This document shows, piece by piece, positions 24,251 to 33,851 of a DNA stretch of 64,000 nt. Both the position numbers and the translations under genes were made by a program. The DNA is from CAWIJJ01 sp963836425. GTDB lineage: Bacteria; Acidobacteriota; Terriglobia; Bryobacterales; Bryobacteraceae. The stretch covers positions 62,001 through 126,000 of the forward strand of contig CAWIJJ010000006.1 in the NCBI GenBank assembly GCA_963836425.1, read 5' to 3'. The notes beneath the pieces are model-generated. The model was not told where the DNA came from. It saw only the letters and a list, made by a program, of their open reading frames with translations, and searched no databases. Position 1 is the first letter of the stretch; every line of letters begins with the position of its first letter.

Positions 24251-26609
24251 GTGAAACTGGCGATTGGATGCATTCTGGCGCTTGCCCCGAGCCTGGCGAC
24301 GGCTCAGGGAACGCAGGCGGACTATGAGCGTGCGCAGGCCCTGCGCGACCGCTTGCAGAACCTGGCTGTGAATGTGCCGGGCGCGCCCAACTGGATCGGC
24401 GATACCCACCACTTCTGGTACCGGAAGTCGGTGAAGGGCGGCGCCGAATTCCTCCGGGTGGACGCGGATTCGGGTTCGAAGCGGCCGGCGTTCGACCACG
24501 AGAAGATCGCGGCGTCGCTTTCGGCCGCGAGCGGCAACAAGTACCAGGCCAACACGCTGCCGTTTACCGAGATCAAGTTTGTGGACGGCGAGGACGCCAT
24601 CGAATTCGTGGCGGACCGCTCGACCTGGCGCTGCACGGTGGCGGATTCGGCGTGCCGCAAGACGGGGGCCGCGCCGCAGGGCGGGGGCCGGGGAGGCCGC
24701 GGAGGCCGGGGGCCGGAGGAGGAGGAGAGCCCTTCGGAAGGGCCGTGGGAGAGCGATGCGGTGGCGGAGGATGCGCCGCAGTCGCCGCAGCAGGGACAGG
24801 GCGGGCGCGGGGCGGCGGGAGCCGCTCCGGCGCCGGTTGTGCGGCCGTCGCCGGACGGCAACTGGGAAGCGCTGATCCGGAATTTCAACATTTACCTGCG
24901 TAGGAAGGGCGAGACCGTTGCGACGCCGCTCAGCCAGGATGGATCGGAAGGCAATTATTATCTGCTGCAGTCGATCGCGTGGTCGCCCGACTCGCGGCGC
25001 CTGGCCGCTTACCGGCGAAGGCCGGGGTACGTGCGCGAGGTGCACTATGTCGAGTCCTCGCCGTCGGACCAGTTGCAGCCGAAGCATTCGACGCTGGTGT
25101 ACGCCAAGCCGGGCGATACGCTGGCGCTGGACCAGCCGGTGCTGTTCGAGGTGGAGACGCGGCAGGCGATTGCGATCGACAACGGCCTGTTCCCGAATCC
25201 GTACTCGCTGTCGCGAATGGAGTGGTGGAAGGACGGGCGTGGCCTCACTTTCGAATACAACCAGCGGGGCCACCAGCTCTATCGGGTGATCGAGGTGGCG
25301 GCGGAGACGGGGGCGGCGCGAGCGCTGATTACCGAAGAGAGCCGCACATTCGTGGACTACCGGCCGCTGGCGCCGAATCCGCGCGACACGGGCAAGAAGG
25401 TGCGGTACAACCTGGCCGACGGGAAGGAGATCATCTGGGGTTCGGAGCGCGACGGGTGGGAGCACCTCTACCTATATGACGGGCTTACCGGGCGCGTGAA
25501 GAATCAGATCACGAAGGGGAACTGGGTAGTGCGCGCGGTGACCAAGGTGGACGAGGAGAAGCGGCAGGTGTGGTTTCAGGCAAGCGGCATGGAAGCCGGG
25601 CCAGGACCCGTATTTCGTCCACTACTACCGGATCAATTTCGACGGCACGGGACTTACCCGGTTCACCGATGCGGCCGGCGAGCACGCGGTGGTCTTTTCG
25701 CCCGACATGAAATATTACGTCGATGAGTGGTCGCGGGTGGACCAACCTACCGTGGCGGAACTGCGGCGCACGGAAGACCGCAAGGTTTTGCTGGAGCTCG
25801 AGAAGGGCGACATGTCGGCGCTCGAGGCGGCGGGCTGGAAAGCGCCGGAACCGTTCTCGGCCGCGGGCCGGGACGGAAAGACGGAGATCTGGGGTGTGAT
25901 TTTCCGGCCGACGAATTTCGATCCCGCCAAGAAGTACCCGGTGGTAGAGCAGATCTACGCCGGGCCGCAGGGGAGCTTCGTGCCGAAGGCATGGTCCGGC
26001 GCATCGCAGGCGCTGGCGGAGCTGGGGTTCATCGTGGTGCAGATCGACGGCATGGGTACCAACAACCGCTCGAAAGCGTTTCACGAGGTGGCGTTCAAGA
26101 ATCTGGGCGACGCGGGGTTTGAGGACCGCATCCTCTGGCACAAGGCGGTGGCGGCGAAATACCCGTGGTACGACATCACGCGGGTGGGTGTTTACGGCAC
26201 GTCGGCGGGCGGGCAGAACGCCATGGGCGCGCTGCTGTTCCATCCCGAGTTTTACAAGGCGGCGGTATCGAACAGCGGCTGCCACGACAACCGCATGGAC
26301 AAAATCTGGTGGAACGAGCAGTGGATGAGCTGGCCGCTGGGTCCACAGTATGCTGCGTCGTCGAACGTGGACAATGCCGGAAAGCTTCAAGGCAAGCTGC
26401 TGCTGGTGATGGGCGAAATGGACAACAACGTGGACCCCTCGTCCACTTTGCAGGTCGTGAACGCGCTCATCAAGGCCAATAAGAAGTTCGACCTGCTGGT
26501 CGTGCCGGGAGGCGGGCACGGAGCGGGCGGCGCCTATTACCAGCACCTGCTCCAGGACTTTTTCGTGCACAACCTGCTGGGCGTGGAGCCGCCGGAGTGG
26601 AACCGGTAG
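24251..26609 (+). pseudogene. S9 family dipeptidyl-peptidase IV-like, single-base frameshift
   Basis: One protein of about 785 aa is split between frames. The first starts MKLAIGCILALAPSLATAQG (signal peptide), carries a Gly/Arg- then Glu-rich insert near 140-165 and the beta-propeller, then reads into nonsense after GMEAG. The other frame resumes QDPYFVHYYRINFDGTGLT and contains the hydrolase domain with GVYGTSAGGQNA (nucleophile Ser), MGEMDNNVDPSS (Asp) and PGGGHGAGG (His). One surplus G in the run at 25598-25600 explains the break. If the base is an error, this is an intact secreted DPP IV-type exopeptidase releasing dipeptides ending in Pro/Ala. Confidence 0.88.
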
Positions 26610-26643
26610 GCGGATCAACCTCTGGGCTGGCGACGATCCGGAC

Positions 26644-27030
26644 CTACGTCGCCAGTTGCTTCCGCATGTGCTCGAGGATGGCGCAGTGCTCCCGCTGAGG
26701 GCTGAACAGGATGATCTCCGCATTCTGGACAACGGCAACGGTATGGCCGGGCGGCCAATAGAAGAGATCGCCACCACGGATGACTTCCTTCGATTCGTCG
26801 CCGTAGGTGACTGTCATCTCGCCCTCCATCACATAGCCCCAGTGTGGGGACTGACACAAGTCGCCGTCCAGGCCTTTTAGCAGCGGCGCGATGTCGACTC
26901 CGGCGGCCATCGAAAAATACTCTCCAGCCATTTTGCCGCAGCCGGTCGCATCTCCAAAATCGGTCGCCTGGCGAGCTACCGCGCCAGGAACGTCAATCTT
27001 TCGCGGAATATCTGTCTTTGCAATACGCAT
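26644..27030 (-). CDS. Small cupin-domain protein
   Basis: A 128-aa single-domain cupin. The barrel motifs are HWGYVMEGEMTVTYGDE near residues 65-81 and GDLFYWPPGHTVAVV near 88-102, with His residues that could bind a metal. ATG 27030 is preferred over 27042 because ggtgag lies just upstream. Role unknown: small cupins serve as sensors or isomerases. The 5' end of this gene is duplicated about 330 bases upstream (27287-27375). Confidence 0.78.
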   Translation of the reverse strand: MRIAKTDIPRKIDVPGAVARQATDFGDATGCGKMAGEYFSMAAGVDIAPLLKGLDGDLCQSPHWGYVMEGEMTVTYGDESKEVIRGGDLFYWPPGHTVAVVQNAEIILFSPQREHCAILEHMRKQLAT

Positions 27031-27041
27031 CAATCTCACCA
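26955..27041. repeat. Imperfect direct repeat, copy 1 (cupin 5' end)
   Basis: 87 bp covering the start and first ~25 codons of the cupin gene. It matches 27287-27375 at roughly four bases in five, with small indels, from caaaatcggtcgc to caatacgcat-aatctcacca. Confidence 0.75.
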
Positions 27042-27286
27042 TTAAGAAGCGATCAGAACAAACGCTTCACGGGACATTGTACAAAGGCCGGATCCGCGGA
27101 AATCGGAATGTGGTACGCGCAATCACTGTATCTTACGACAGCCTCCCCAAAACCGGCCGACCTGCCTCAAGGACTTCTTCGTGCGCTTCGACCATTGGGA
27201 TGTCGATGCGCGCGGGCGAGGCGGGCGGTGTCTTCCGTTCGCCAATCATAATGAAGGCTGCGCCCGTTGCCGACCTGTCGTGCGCT

Positions 27287-27375
27287 CAAAATCGGTCGCT
27301 GAGCAAGCTACCGCGCCAGGAATGTCAATGTTTGGGGTGGAATATCTGTTTTTGCAATACGCATGAATCTCACCA
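27287..27375 (-). pseudogene. Duplicated 5' fragment of the cupin gene (repeat copy 2)
   Basis: On the minus strand from ATG 27364 the sequence reads MRIAKTDIP, as in the intact cupin, then after a frameshift NIDIPGAVACSATDFE, matching KIDVPGAVARQATDFG. Similarity ends soon after. It is a broken partial copy lying in a 410-bp stretch (27031-27440) that otherwise holds no convincing gene apart from promoter DNA for the flanking genes. Confidence 0.65.
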
Positions 27376-27440
27376 AAAAGGTCAGTTCAGCGGAACTTCT
27401 CGATTTTCGGCGTCGTACGGCAATTCAAGGAGTATGAGAT

Positions 27441-29330
27441 ATGAAATTCTCTTGGTCCCGTGTGATCCTTGCCGTAGCTGCGATTCCATTGTCAGCCCAG
27501 CCCAGAGGAGGCGCCTTGCCGACGGTGGACGAAATCGTCGCGAGGCACGTGGACGCGACTGGGGGGCGAAGCACGTGGGAGCGACTCGCGACAGAAACTC
27601 GCAAGGGTGTCGCCCTCCCGGAATCGGCGAACCTGCCTCTCGAGACCGCATCGAGCGCGCCCGGAAAATGGATGTTCACGATTCGCATGCCAAACGGCCG
27701 TACGCTCAGGCATGGCTTCGACGGAACGCGGGGCTGGGAGGAAAGGGGAAGGGTGGCCTCAATCGAGCCCGACGCGATTCTGGACGAGACCTTGATTTAC
27801 GATCCGTTTTGGGTGCTCCGAATCAGGGACTACTTTCCGACCCTTACGCTTGCAGGGATCGAAAGAAATGGGGATGAGAATGTATACGCGATCGAGGCCA
27901 AGCCCGCGAGCGGTCGTACCCGAATTCTGTTTTTCGATGTTCGCCAGGGCCTTCTCACGCGCGCCGGCAAGACGATTTACGCGGATTATCGCGAGTCCGG
28001 TGGAGTTAGGGTCCCGTTCCTGGTGCGGTATGGTGCTCAGACATTCAGGTTTACGGAGATCCGGCACGGCGACCCGGTGGATGAGGCGCTCTTCCGGATG
28101 CCGGTGTCTCCAGCGCCTTCTGCCGCTCAAGCGCCGGCAAAGGTCCGGGAAGACCTGCCAAGCGCGGACCAGATTCTCCAACGCTACCTTGCGGCAATCG
28201 GCGGCCGGGAGGCGTTCACGCGGCAAAAAACGCAGCTCAGAAAGGGAGTTCTGAAGGAGGATGCGCAGAACGTTCCAGTCGAGACGGTTGCGAAGGCTCC
28301 GGGCAAGTGGCTGCTGAAACTCGAAACCGGCGGCACAACTCCGGACAGGGAGGGATGCAATGGGGTGGCGGGATGGAGCGAGTCCGGCGACGTGGTGAAG
28401 GATATGGATCCCAGAGAACGGCCTGAGCTCGAGACGTTCCTGGACTTCCAATTGCCATTGAGAATTGCGGGTATGCGCGATCTCATGACAGTCAAGTTGA
28501 AGGACAGATTGGGCGAGCAGCAGGTTTACGTCATCGAGGCAAGCCCAGCCAAGGGAGGCCCCAGGACCCTGGCTTTCGACGCCGAAACCGGCCTGCTGCT
28601 GCTGGCCGACAGCGTTCTATTCGAGGACTATCGGGAGGTGGACGGCGTCAGACTCCCGTTTCGGGTCAAGCTTCACGGCGGCCGGCTCACAGTGAACTTT
28701 TCACAAATCAGGCACGACGTGCCCGTTCAGGACGTCCAATTCGAAAGACCGGCTCCGAGCGCCAACTTCGAAAGGAACTTCGCCGGTCTGGAAGACGCCG
28801 GGGTGGTCCCCGTTCTGAAGCGCGTGATCGGCCGGGGTGTGTCGCCTGCGGACGGCAGAATGCTTCACGACTTGATCGTGGAGAGAGGGTACAAACGTGT
28901 GCTGGATATCGGAACGGCCGAAGGCTATTCCGCGCTCTGGTTTGGCCTGGCGATGAAACGAACCGGCGGCCAGGTGATTACGCTTGAAATCGATCCGGAG
29001 ACAGCGGACATCGCACGAGCGAATATTCGGCAGGCAGGGCTGGAGGCGGTGGTCGATTCGCGTATCAACGACGCACTGTCAGAGATCCCGGCGTTGAAGG
29101 GCGATTTCGATTTTGTGTTCATGGACACGGGCGCCCCATTGAACATGAAACTGTTCGACCTACTCCAAAATCGGATTTCTTCGGGCGGCGCAGTCCTCGC
29201 GCACAACGCCGACAGCCTCAAGACCGAACAGCCCGAGTTTCTTAAGGCGATTCAGGGCGCCCCGAACTTCGAAACCAAAATCGTTCCGACCGGCCGGGGA
29301 GGGATACTGGTCAGCGTTCGGAAAAGGTAA
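27441..29330 (+). CDS. Secreted fusion: two LolA-like domains plus O-methyltransferase domain
   Basis: A 629-aa protein with a signal peptide (MKFSWSRVILAVAAIPLSAQ). Residues about 27-220 and 240-436 are tandem repeats of one lipoprotein-carrier-like beta domain: both start with EI/QIL..HV/YL..GG, share RKGV..., P-ET...APGKW, GW.E, and end ..DYRE..GVR.PF...  ...F..IRH..PV. Residues about 452-629 are a class I SAM methyltransferase of O-methyltransferase type with VLDIGTAEGYSALW (SAM loop), TLEIDP and FVFMDTGAP. Ribosome site aaggag is 10 bases before ATG. Function unknown; an exported SAM enzyme is unusual because SAM is cytoplasmic. Confidence 0.82.
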   Translation: MKFSWSRVILAVAAIPLSAQPRGGALPTVDEIVARHVDATGGRSTWERLATETRKGVALPESANLPLETASSAPGKWMFTIRMPNGRTLRHGFDGTRGWEERGRVASIEPDAILDETLIYDPFWVLRIRDYFPTLTLAGIERNGDENVYAIEAKPASGRTRILFFDVRQGLLTRAGKTIYADYRESGGVRVPFLVRYGAQTFRFTEIRHGDPVDEALFRMPVSPAPSAAQAPAKVREDLPSADQILQRYLAAIGGREAFTRQKTQLRKGVLKEDAQNVPVETVAKAPGKWLLKLETGGTTPDREGCNGVAGWSESGDVVKDMDPRERPELETFLDFQLPLRIAGMRDLMTVKLKDRLGEQQVYVIEASPAKGGPRTLAFDAETGLLLLADSVLFEDYREVDGVRLPFRVKLHGGRLTVNFSQIRHDVPVQDVQFERPAPSANFERNFAGLEDAGVVPVLKRVIGRGVSPADGRMLHDLIVERGYKRVLDIGTAEGYSALWFGLAMKRTGGQVITLEIDPETADIARANIRQAGLEAVVDSRINDALSEIPALKGDFDFVFMDTGAPLNMKLFDLLQNRISSGGAVLAHNADSLKTEQPEFLKAIQGAPNFETKIVPTGRGGILVSVRKR

Positions 29331-29386
29331 AAAGCCGCTAGTCGAGGTGTCTGAGGTTACCCGCCTCGCCGCCGATCGAGGGTGTG

Positions 29387-30580
29387 CTAATCGCGCATCA
29401 GGCTCTCGATGCGTGCGGGCATAGCGGGCGGGCGCACGGATTCGGGGTGCCATCCGAAGAGGAATGAGGTTGCTCCGCCGCAGACGCGGCCCTGGCAGGG
29501 GCCCATGCCGCAGCGGGTGTGCAGTTTGGCCTCCCGCCAGCCGTTGAAGGTGCGGAGGCGGCCGAGCGGCACATCCTCGCAGCGGCAAACGATGGTATCG
29601 TCCGCGGCGAGGTTTCGCAATTCCGGCCGTAAGGTGAAGGCGCGATCGAGGGCCGCGGCGAAGGTCTGTTGCGCGTGGCGCGCCGGAAACAGGCGGCGGG
29701 CGGTGTCGCGCTTTCCGGCCGCGGCGTAACCCGCGATCTCGCCTTCGAGCAGCGACAGGTCGAGGCCGCCGATGCCGGTGACCTCGCCCGCCGCGTACAC
29801 GTTGCTCACGGTGGTTTGCTGAAATTCGTCCACGGCGACTCCACCCGCGTGGATCCGGCAGCCAAGCAGGGCGGCGAGTTCCGTGTTCGGGATGAGCCCG
29901 AAGCCGCAGGCGAGAAGATCGCAGGGCTCGGTCCAGGTGGCGCCATCCTGCCGCAGCACGATGCCGCCGGGATGCGCCGAGACGGGCCAGCACGAGGTCT
30001 TCACGCGCAGACCGGCGAATCGTGCGGCCTGGACCAGCTTGGCAGGATGGCGCGCCAGATGGGCAGTGAAGCGCAGCAAGGCGGCGCGGGGCGCCTGTTC
30101 GGCAATAAAAGGGACGTGCGCGCCGTGACGACGCAAATAATCGGCGACGGCGAGCAGCAGCGGACCGGTGCCCGCGACGACGACGCGCTTGCCCTCCACC
30201 GGCAGGCCCGATTTCGCGAGCGCCTGCAAACCGCCCGCGCCGGTCACATGCGGCAGCGTCCAGCCGGGAAAGGGAAGGAAGCGCTCGCGGGCACCGGTGG
30301 CGAGCACGAGCCTGCCGTAGCTCAGGTCGAAGGACTCGCGGAACGTTTCCAGGGTGGCGGCGCCCGGCCGCGGGAATGCGACGACGCTTGCGCCGCACAG
30401 CACGCCGGCTCCGGCCTGCCACTTCGCGGGCACAGGCAGGGCGCGCCAGATCTGGCCGCCGGGTTGGGGATTGTCGTCCACCACCGCGACGCTTGCGCCG
30501 GATTCGGCGGCTCTGCGCGCGGCCGCGAGTCCGGCGGGTCCCGCGCCGACGACCAGCACGTCATAGCGGCGCTCACTCAT
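29387..30580 (-). CDS. FAD/NAD(P)-dependent oxidoreductase with [2Fe-2S] motif, D-hydroxyproline dehydrogenase large-type subunit
   Basis: A 397-aa HcnB-like flavoprotein. FAD loop DVLVVGAGPAGLAAARRA near residues 5-22, second dinucleotide loop VVVAGTGPLLLAVADYL near 145, VYAAGEVTGIGG near 280, and a C-terminal BFD-type cluster-binding region CRCEDVPLGRLR ... TRCGMGPCQGRVCGG. ATG 30580 overlaps the small ferredoxin gene by 8 bases; upstream in-frame starts run through that gene. With the ferredoxin-like and DAO-like subunits it forms the three-part dehydrogenase that oxidises cis-4-hydroxy-D-proline. Confidence 0.88.
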   Translation of the reverse strand: MSERRYDVLVVGAGPAGLAAARRAAESGASVAVVDDNPQPGGQIWRALPVPAKWQAGAGVLCGASVVAFPRPGAATLETFRESFDLSYGRLVLATGARERFLPFPGWTLPHVTGAGGLQALAKSGLPVEGKRVVVAGTGPLLLAVADYLRRHGAHVPFIAEQAPRAALLRFTAHLARHPAKLVQAARFAGLRVKTSCWPVSAHPGGIVLRQDGATWTEPCDLLACGFGLIPNTELAALLGCRIHAGGVAVDEFQQTTVSNVYAAGEVTGIGGLDLSLLEGEIAGYAAAGKRDTARRLFPARHAQQTFAAALDRAFTLRPELRNLAADDTIVCRCEDVPLGRLRTFNGWREAKLHTRCGMGPCQGRVCGGATSFLFGWHPESVRPPAMPARIESLMRD

Positions 30581-30821
30581 CGGTGCGCACCTCCATGCCG
30601 GGCGCGCAGGGAATCTGGCAACTGCGGCAGTGGGGCCGTCCGTCGATGGTGACCCGGCATTCGAAACAAATGCCCATGCCGCAGAGGGGCGCGCGCGGTT
30701 CTCCGGAAACCGAGCGGCGGAAGAGGGGCGCTCCGGCGCGGGCCACGGCGGCGGCCACCGTGGAACCGGCGGGCAGGGTGACGGCGATGCCATTCACCGA
30801 GAGGGTCACCCCGTCAGACAT
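30573..30821 (-). CDS. Small [2Fe-2S] subunit of the three-part dehydrogenase (HcnA-like)
   Basis: An 82-aa ferredoxin-like subunit with GVTLSVNGIAVTLPAGSTV at the N-terminus and the cluster ligands in PLCGMGICFECRVTIDG and CRSCQIPC. It overlaps both neighbours by 8 bases, consistent with equal production of the three subunits. It would pass electrons between the two flavin subunits. Confidence 0.9.
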   Translation of the reverse strand: MSDGVTLSVNGIAVTLPAGSTVAAAVARAGAPLFRRSVSGEPRAPLCGMGICFECRVTIDGRPHCRSCQIPCAPGMEVRTDE

Positions 30822-31921
30822 GCTGCGCCTCCTTGCGGCCCGGCAGGTAGGGTTCGATTGGGATCGGCGGCGTGCGTCCGGCGATGCTGCAAGCTATGAG
30901 GCGCCCGGTGGCGAGGGAGGTGGTGATGCCGAGGCCTTCATGGCCGGTCGCCAAGTACACGCGCTCGCTGCCCGGGACAGGGGCCGATCAGCGGCAGTTT
31001 ATCCGGGGTGGCGGCGCGGAACCCGGTCCAGGTACGGATGGCCTGGAGCGACGGAAGCTCCGGCATGTATTCGGCGCAACGGCGGAGCATGCGGGAGAGC
31101 ACGGCCGCGTCGATTTCCGGGCCCGATTCGTACTGGCGGGAGGAGCCGAGCAGCACCTGTCCGGTGCGGCGCGGCTGCGCATTGAAGGCCACCGAATCGC
31201 CGCTCATCGAATGCGCGCTCTTAAGATAGCCGAGTTCGACGAGGACGTGGCGGACGAACCCGGGATAGCGGTCGGTGATGGCCAGGTGCCCTTTGCGCTT
31301 GCGGACGTCGATGCCGGGGGTGAGATCGGGGGCCCACGAGCCGGTAGCGTTGACGGTGACTCCCGCGCTCAGGAGATTGCCATTGGCGAGGTGAATACCT
31401 TGCGCGGAGATGCGCGCGGCGCGCTCGCGCACCAGGGCGACGCCGGCGCGGTCCAGCAGATAGCGCGCCGCGCAGGGCGGATACACCGTGGCATCGTCGT
31501 GTACCAGCAGGCCGCCGGCGAGACCCGGGCGCAGGTGCGGTTCGGCCTCGGTGAGCGCGGCGGCATCGAGCACTTCCGAGCGCACGCCGATGCTTTCAAA
31601 GAGGCGCTGCTTACTGTGAACCTCGTCCATCTCTTCGCTGTCCGCGGCCACCCAGATCGTTCCGCAGGCGAGGTACTCCACTTCTTGCGGCCATTCGGCG
31701 ATGCGCTCGATCCAGAGGTCGCGCGAGAAACGGGTGAGCGCGATCTGGGCGGGCGAATCGTCCATCACCACGATATGCCCCATGCCCGCGGCGGTGGCGC
31801 CGCCGCCCACGGGTCCGGGTTCGACTACGACAACGGAAAGGCCCGCCGCGGCGCATTCGAAGGCGCATGCCGCACCCACGATGCCGCCGCCGGCGACGGC
31901 TACGTCGTAGCTTCGGCCCAT
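30814..31921 (-). pseudogene. DAO-type FAD subunit of D-hydroxyproline dehydrogenase, 3' frameshift
   Basis: From ATG 31921 (MGRSYDVAVAGGGIVGAACAF) the protein is a glycine-oxidase/D-amino-acid-oxidase-like flavoenzyme of about 369 aa. The original frame runs through KLPLIGPCPG and then stops at 30938 with an aberrant end. In the next frame the family's expected ending resumes at once: SERVYLATGHEGLGITTS, then a tail ending at 30814 that overlaps the ferredoxin gene by 8 bases. One extra base in the cccggg at 30971-30976 accounts for it. The overlap being kept suggests the gene is functional in life and the base may be an error. Confidence 0.85.
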
Positions 31922-32865
31922 GCGTCCCGGATTCCGTAGCAGAAGGGATCGCGCTCGTCGAGGATCAGTTCGGCTTCCGCATTCACGTAGGCCGACCCGG
32001 TGATGCGCGGATAGAGGCGTCCCTCTTCGAGCGTGTAGGCGGCTTCGAAGATGCTGCCGGTGATGCTTTCCTGCCGCCACACCTGGCCGGGGGCGAGTTT
32101 GCCGTCCGCATGGAGGCACGCCACTTTGGCGCTGGTGCCGGTGCCGCAGGGCGAGCGGTCGTAGGCCTTGCCCGGGCAGAGCACGAAATTCTTGGCGTCG
32201 GCCTCGGCCGTGGAAGGGCGGCCGGTGAGTTCGATGTGGTCGATTTCGCGGCCGTCGTCGCCGGTGATCCGGTGCGTATCGAGACCCTGGCGGATGCGCC
32301 AGCAGTAATCGGTCAGCTCGTCGATGCGGGCCATAGAGAGTTCCTGGCCGTGGGCGTTGACCAGAAAGAACCAGTTACCTCCCCAGGCCACGTCGCCGTA
32401 AACGCGGCCGATGCCCGGCGCTTCCACGGGCACGTGGCGGGCGCAACGGTAGCTGGCCACGTTGCGGATGGTCACGCGATGCTCGTCGAGAAGGCGGGCC
32501 TCCACCGTGCCGGCGACCGTTTCAATGCGGCAAGCGCCCTGCCGGACGCGGCCGAGGCGGGCGAGCGTGACCACCAGCCCGATGGTGCCGTGGCCGCACA
32601 TATTCAGGTAACCGACGTTGTTGAAGAAGATGACGGCGGCGTCGCAGGAAGGATCGGACGGTTCGCATAGGAGCGCGCCCACCATGGCGTCGCTGCCGCG
32701 GGGTTCGTTGACGGCGGCCGAGCGGAAGCGGTCGAACTCCGCGCGGAAGCGCGCCAGTCGTTCCGCGATTGTACCGCTGCCGAGGTCGGGACCGCCTTCG
32801 ACGATGACGCGGGTGGGCTCGCCGCCGGTGTGGGAGTCGATGACTTTGATGCGGCGGGCGCTCAT
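31900..32865 (-). CDS. 4-hydroxyproline 2-epimerase (proline racemase family)
   Basis: A 321-aa enzyme interconverting trans-4-hydroxy-L-proline and cis-4-hydroxy-D-proline. Both catalytic cysteines are present, in NMCGHGTIG near residue 90 and SPCGTGTSAK near 240, which separates it from trans-3-hydroxyproline dehydratases that have Ser/Thr at the first site. VIDSHTGGEPTRVI starts the domain. ATG 32865 overlaps the DapA-like gene by four bases, and its end overlaps the DAO-type gene. Confidence 0.93.
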   Translation of the reverse strand: MSARRIKVIDSHTGGEPTRVIVEGGPDLGSGTIAERLARFRAEFDRFRSAAVNEPRGSDAMVGALLCEPSDPSCDAAVIFFNNVGYLNMCGHGTIGLVVTLARLGRVRQGACRIETVAGTVEARLLDEHRVTIRNVASYRCARHVPVEAPGIGRVYGDVAWGGNWFFLVNAHGQELSMARIDELTDYCWRIRQGLDTHRITGDDGREIDHIELTGRPSTAEADAKNFVLCPGKAYDRSPCGTGTSAKVACLHADGKLAPGQVWRQESITGSIFEAAYTLEEGRLYPRITGSAYVNAEAELILDERDPFCYGIRDAWAEATT

Positions 32866-33776
32866 TTCGCGGCAGCCATGGGGAGCGGCGGGCGGGTGGC
32901 GATCGCGTGCCGGATAATTGCCAGGATCTCTTCGCGCTCGGCACCGGCAAGGGGGAGTTTGGGCGCGCGCACCGTCTCCGAGCCCATCCCGGTTTCCGCC
33001 ATGGCGAGCTTGATGTACTGCACCAGCTTTACTTTGGTATCCAGGTGGAGCAGCGGCGTGTACCAGCGGTACAGGCGCCGCGCCTCTTCCCACCGGCCGG
33101 CGGCGGCAAGGTCCCAAAGCGCGCGGTTTTCGTGGGGGAACGCGTTGACCAGTCCCGAGACCCAGCCTTGCGCCCCGAGCAGCACGCTTTCGAGCACCAG
33201 GTCATCCACGCCGGCGAACAGGATGAAGCGGTCCGCCACGATATTGACCAGGTCGGTAATGCGGCGGACGTTTTCCGACGATTCCTTGATGGCCACGATA
33301 TTGGGCACGTCCGCGAGGCGCAGGAAGGCCTCGGGCGCCACGTCCACGCCGTAGGATACCGGGTTGTTGTAGATCATGACGGGGAGCGCGGTGGAGGCGG
33401 CGATGGCGCGGAAATGGGTGAGGCTTTCGCGCTCGTCGGACTTGTAGACCATGCCGGGAAGGACCATCAGGCCGTCCACGCCGAGTTGCTCGGCGTCACG
33501 GGCGAAGCGGCAACCCATGGCGGTGGTGTACTCGGCTACACCGGTCAGGACCGGAATCCGGCCTGCTGCCGCGCGCACCATTTCGCGGATTACGGTCAGC
33601 TTTTCGGCCGGTTCGAGGGCGGTGTTCTCCCCCACGGTGCCGAGCAGAACCACGCCGTGAATGCCCGCCCGGATCATCGCGTCCAGGTGGGCGGCGGTGG
33701 CTTCGACGTGCAGCGACTGGTCGGGGTGAAACTGGGTGGTGATGGCGGGGAAAACGCCTTTCCAATTGACGTTCAT
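32862..33776 (-). CDS. DapA/DHDPS family lyase, probable pyrroline-4-hydroxy-2-carboxylate deaminase
   Basis: A 304-aa class I aldolase-fold protein. Hallmarks: GVVLLGTVGENTALEPAEK near residues 40-58, the Tyr in MIYNNPVSYGVD near 134, and the Schiff-base Lys in NIVAIKESSENVRRI near 164. Context assigns it as the deaminase that turns the dehydrogenase product into alpha-ketoglutarate semialdehyde. It is the first gene of the hydroxyproline operon. The semialdehyde dehydrogenase that would finish the pathway is not nearby. Confidence 0.88.
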   Translation of the reverse strand: MNVNWKGVFPAITTQFHPDQSLHVEATAAHLDAMIRAGIHGVVLLGTVGENTALEPAEKLTVIREMVRAAAGRIPVLTGVAEYTTAMGCRFARDAEQLGVDGLMVLPGMVYKSDERESLTHFRAIAASTALPVMIYNNPVSYGVDVAPEAFLRLADVPNIVAIKESSENVRRITDLVNIVADRFILFAGVDDLVLESVLLGAQGWVSGLVNAFPHENRALWDLAAAGRWEEARRLYRWYTPLLHLDTKVKLVQYIKLAMAETGMGSETVRAPKLPLAGAEREEILAIIRHAIATRPPLPMAAAK

Positions 33777-33851
33777 TTGTGGCTTGAGGCGATCCTCTCT
33801 CGCGACTGTACCTTATAGTCTATATCGGGATCCCGCCTGCCGAACGGCGGT

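Noticed and set aside
25689..26609. Separate 306-aa hydrolase gene
   Set aside because: It is the C-terminal half of the S9 peptidase in a shifted frame; the linking residues QDPYFVHYYRINFDGTG precede its apparent start.
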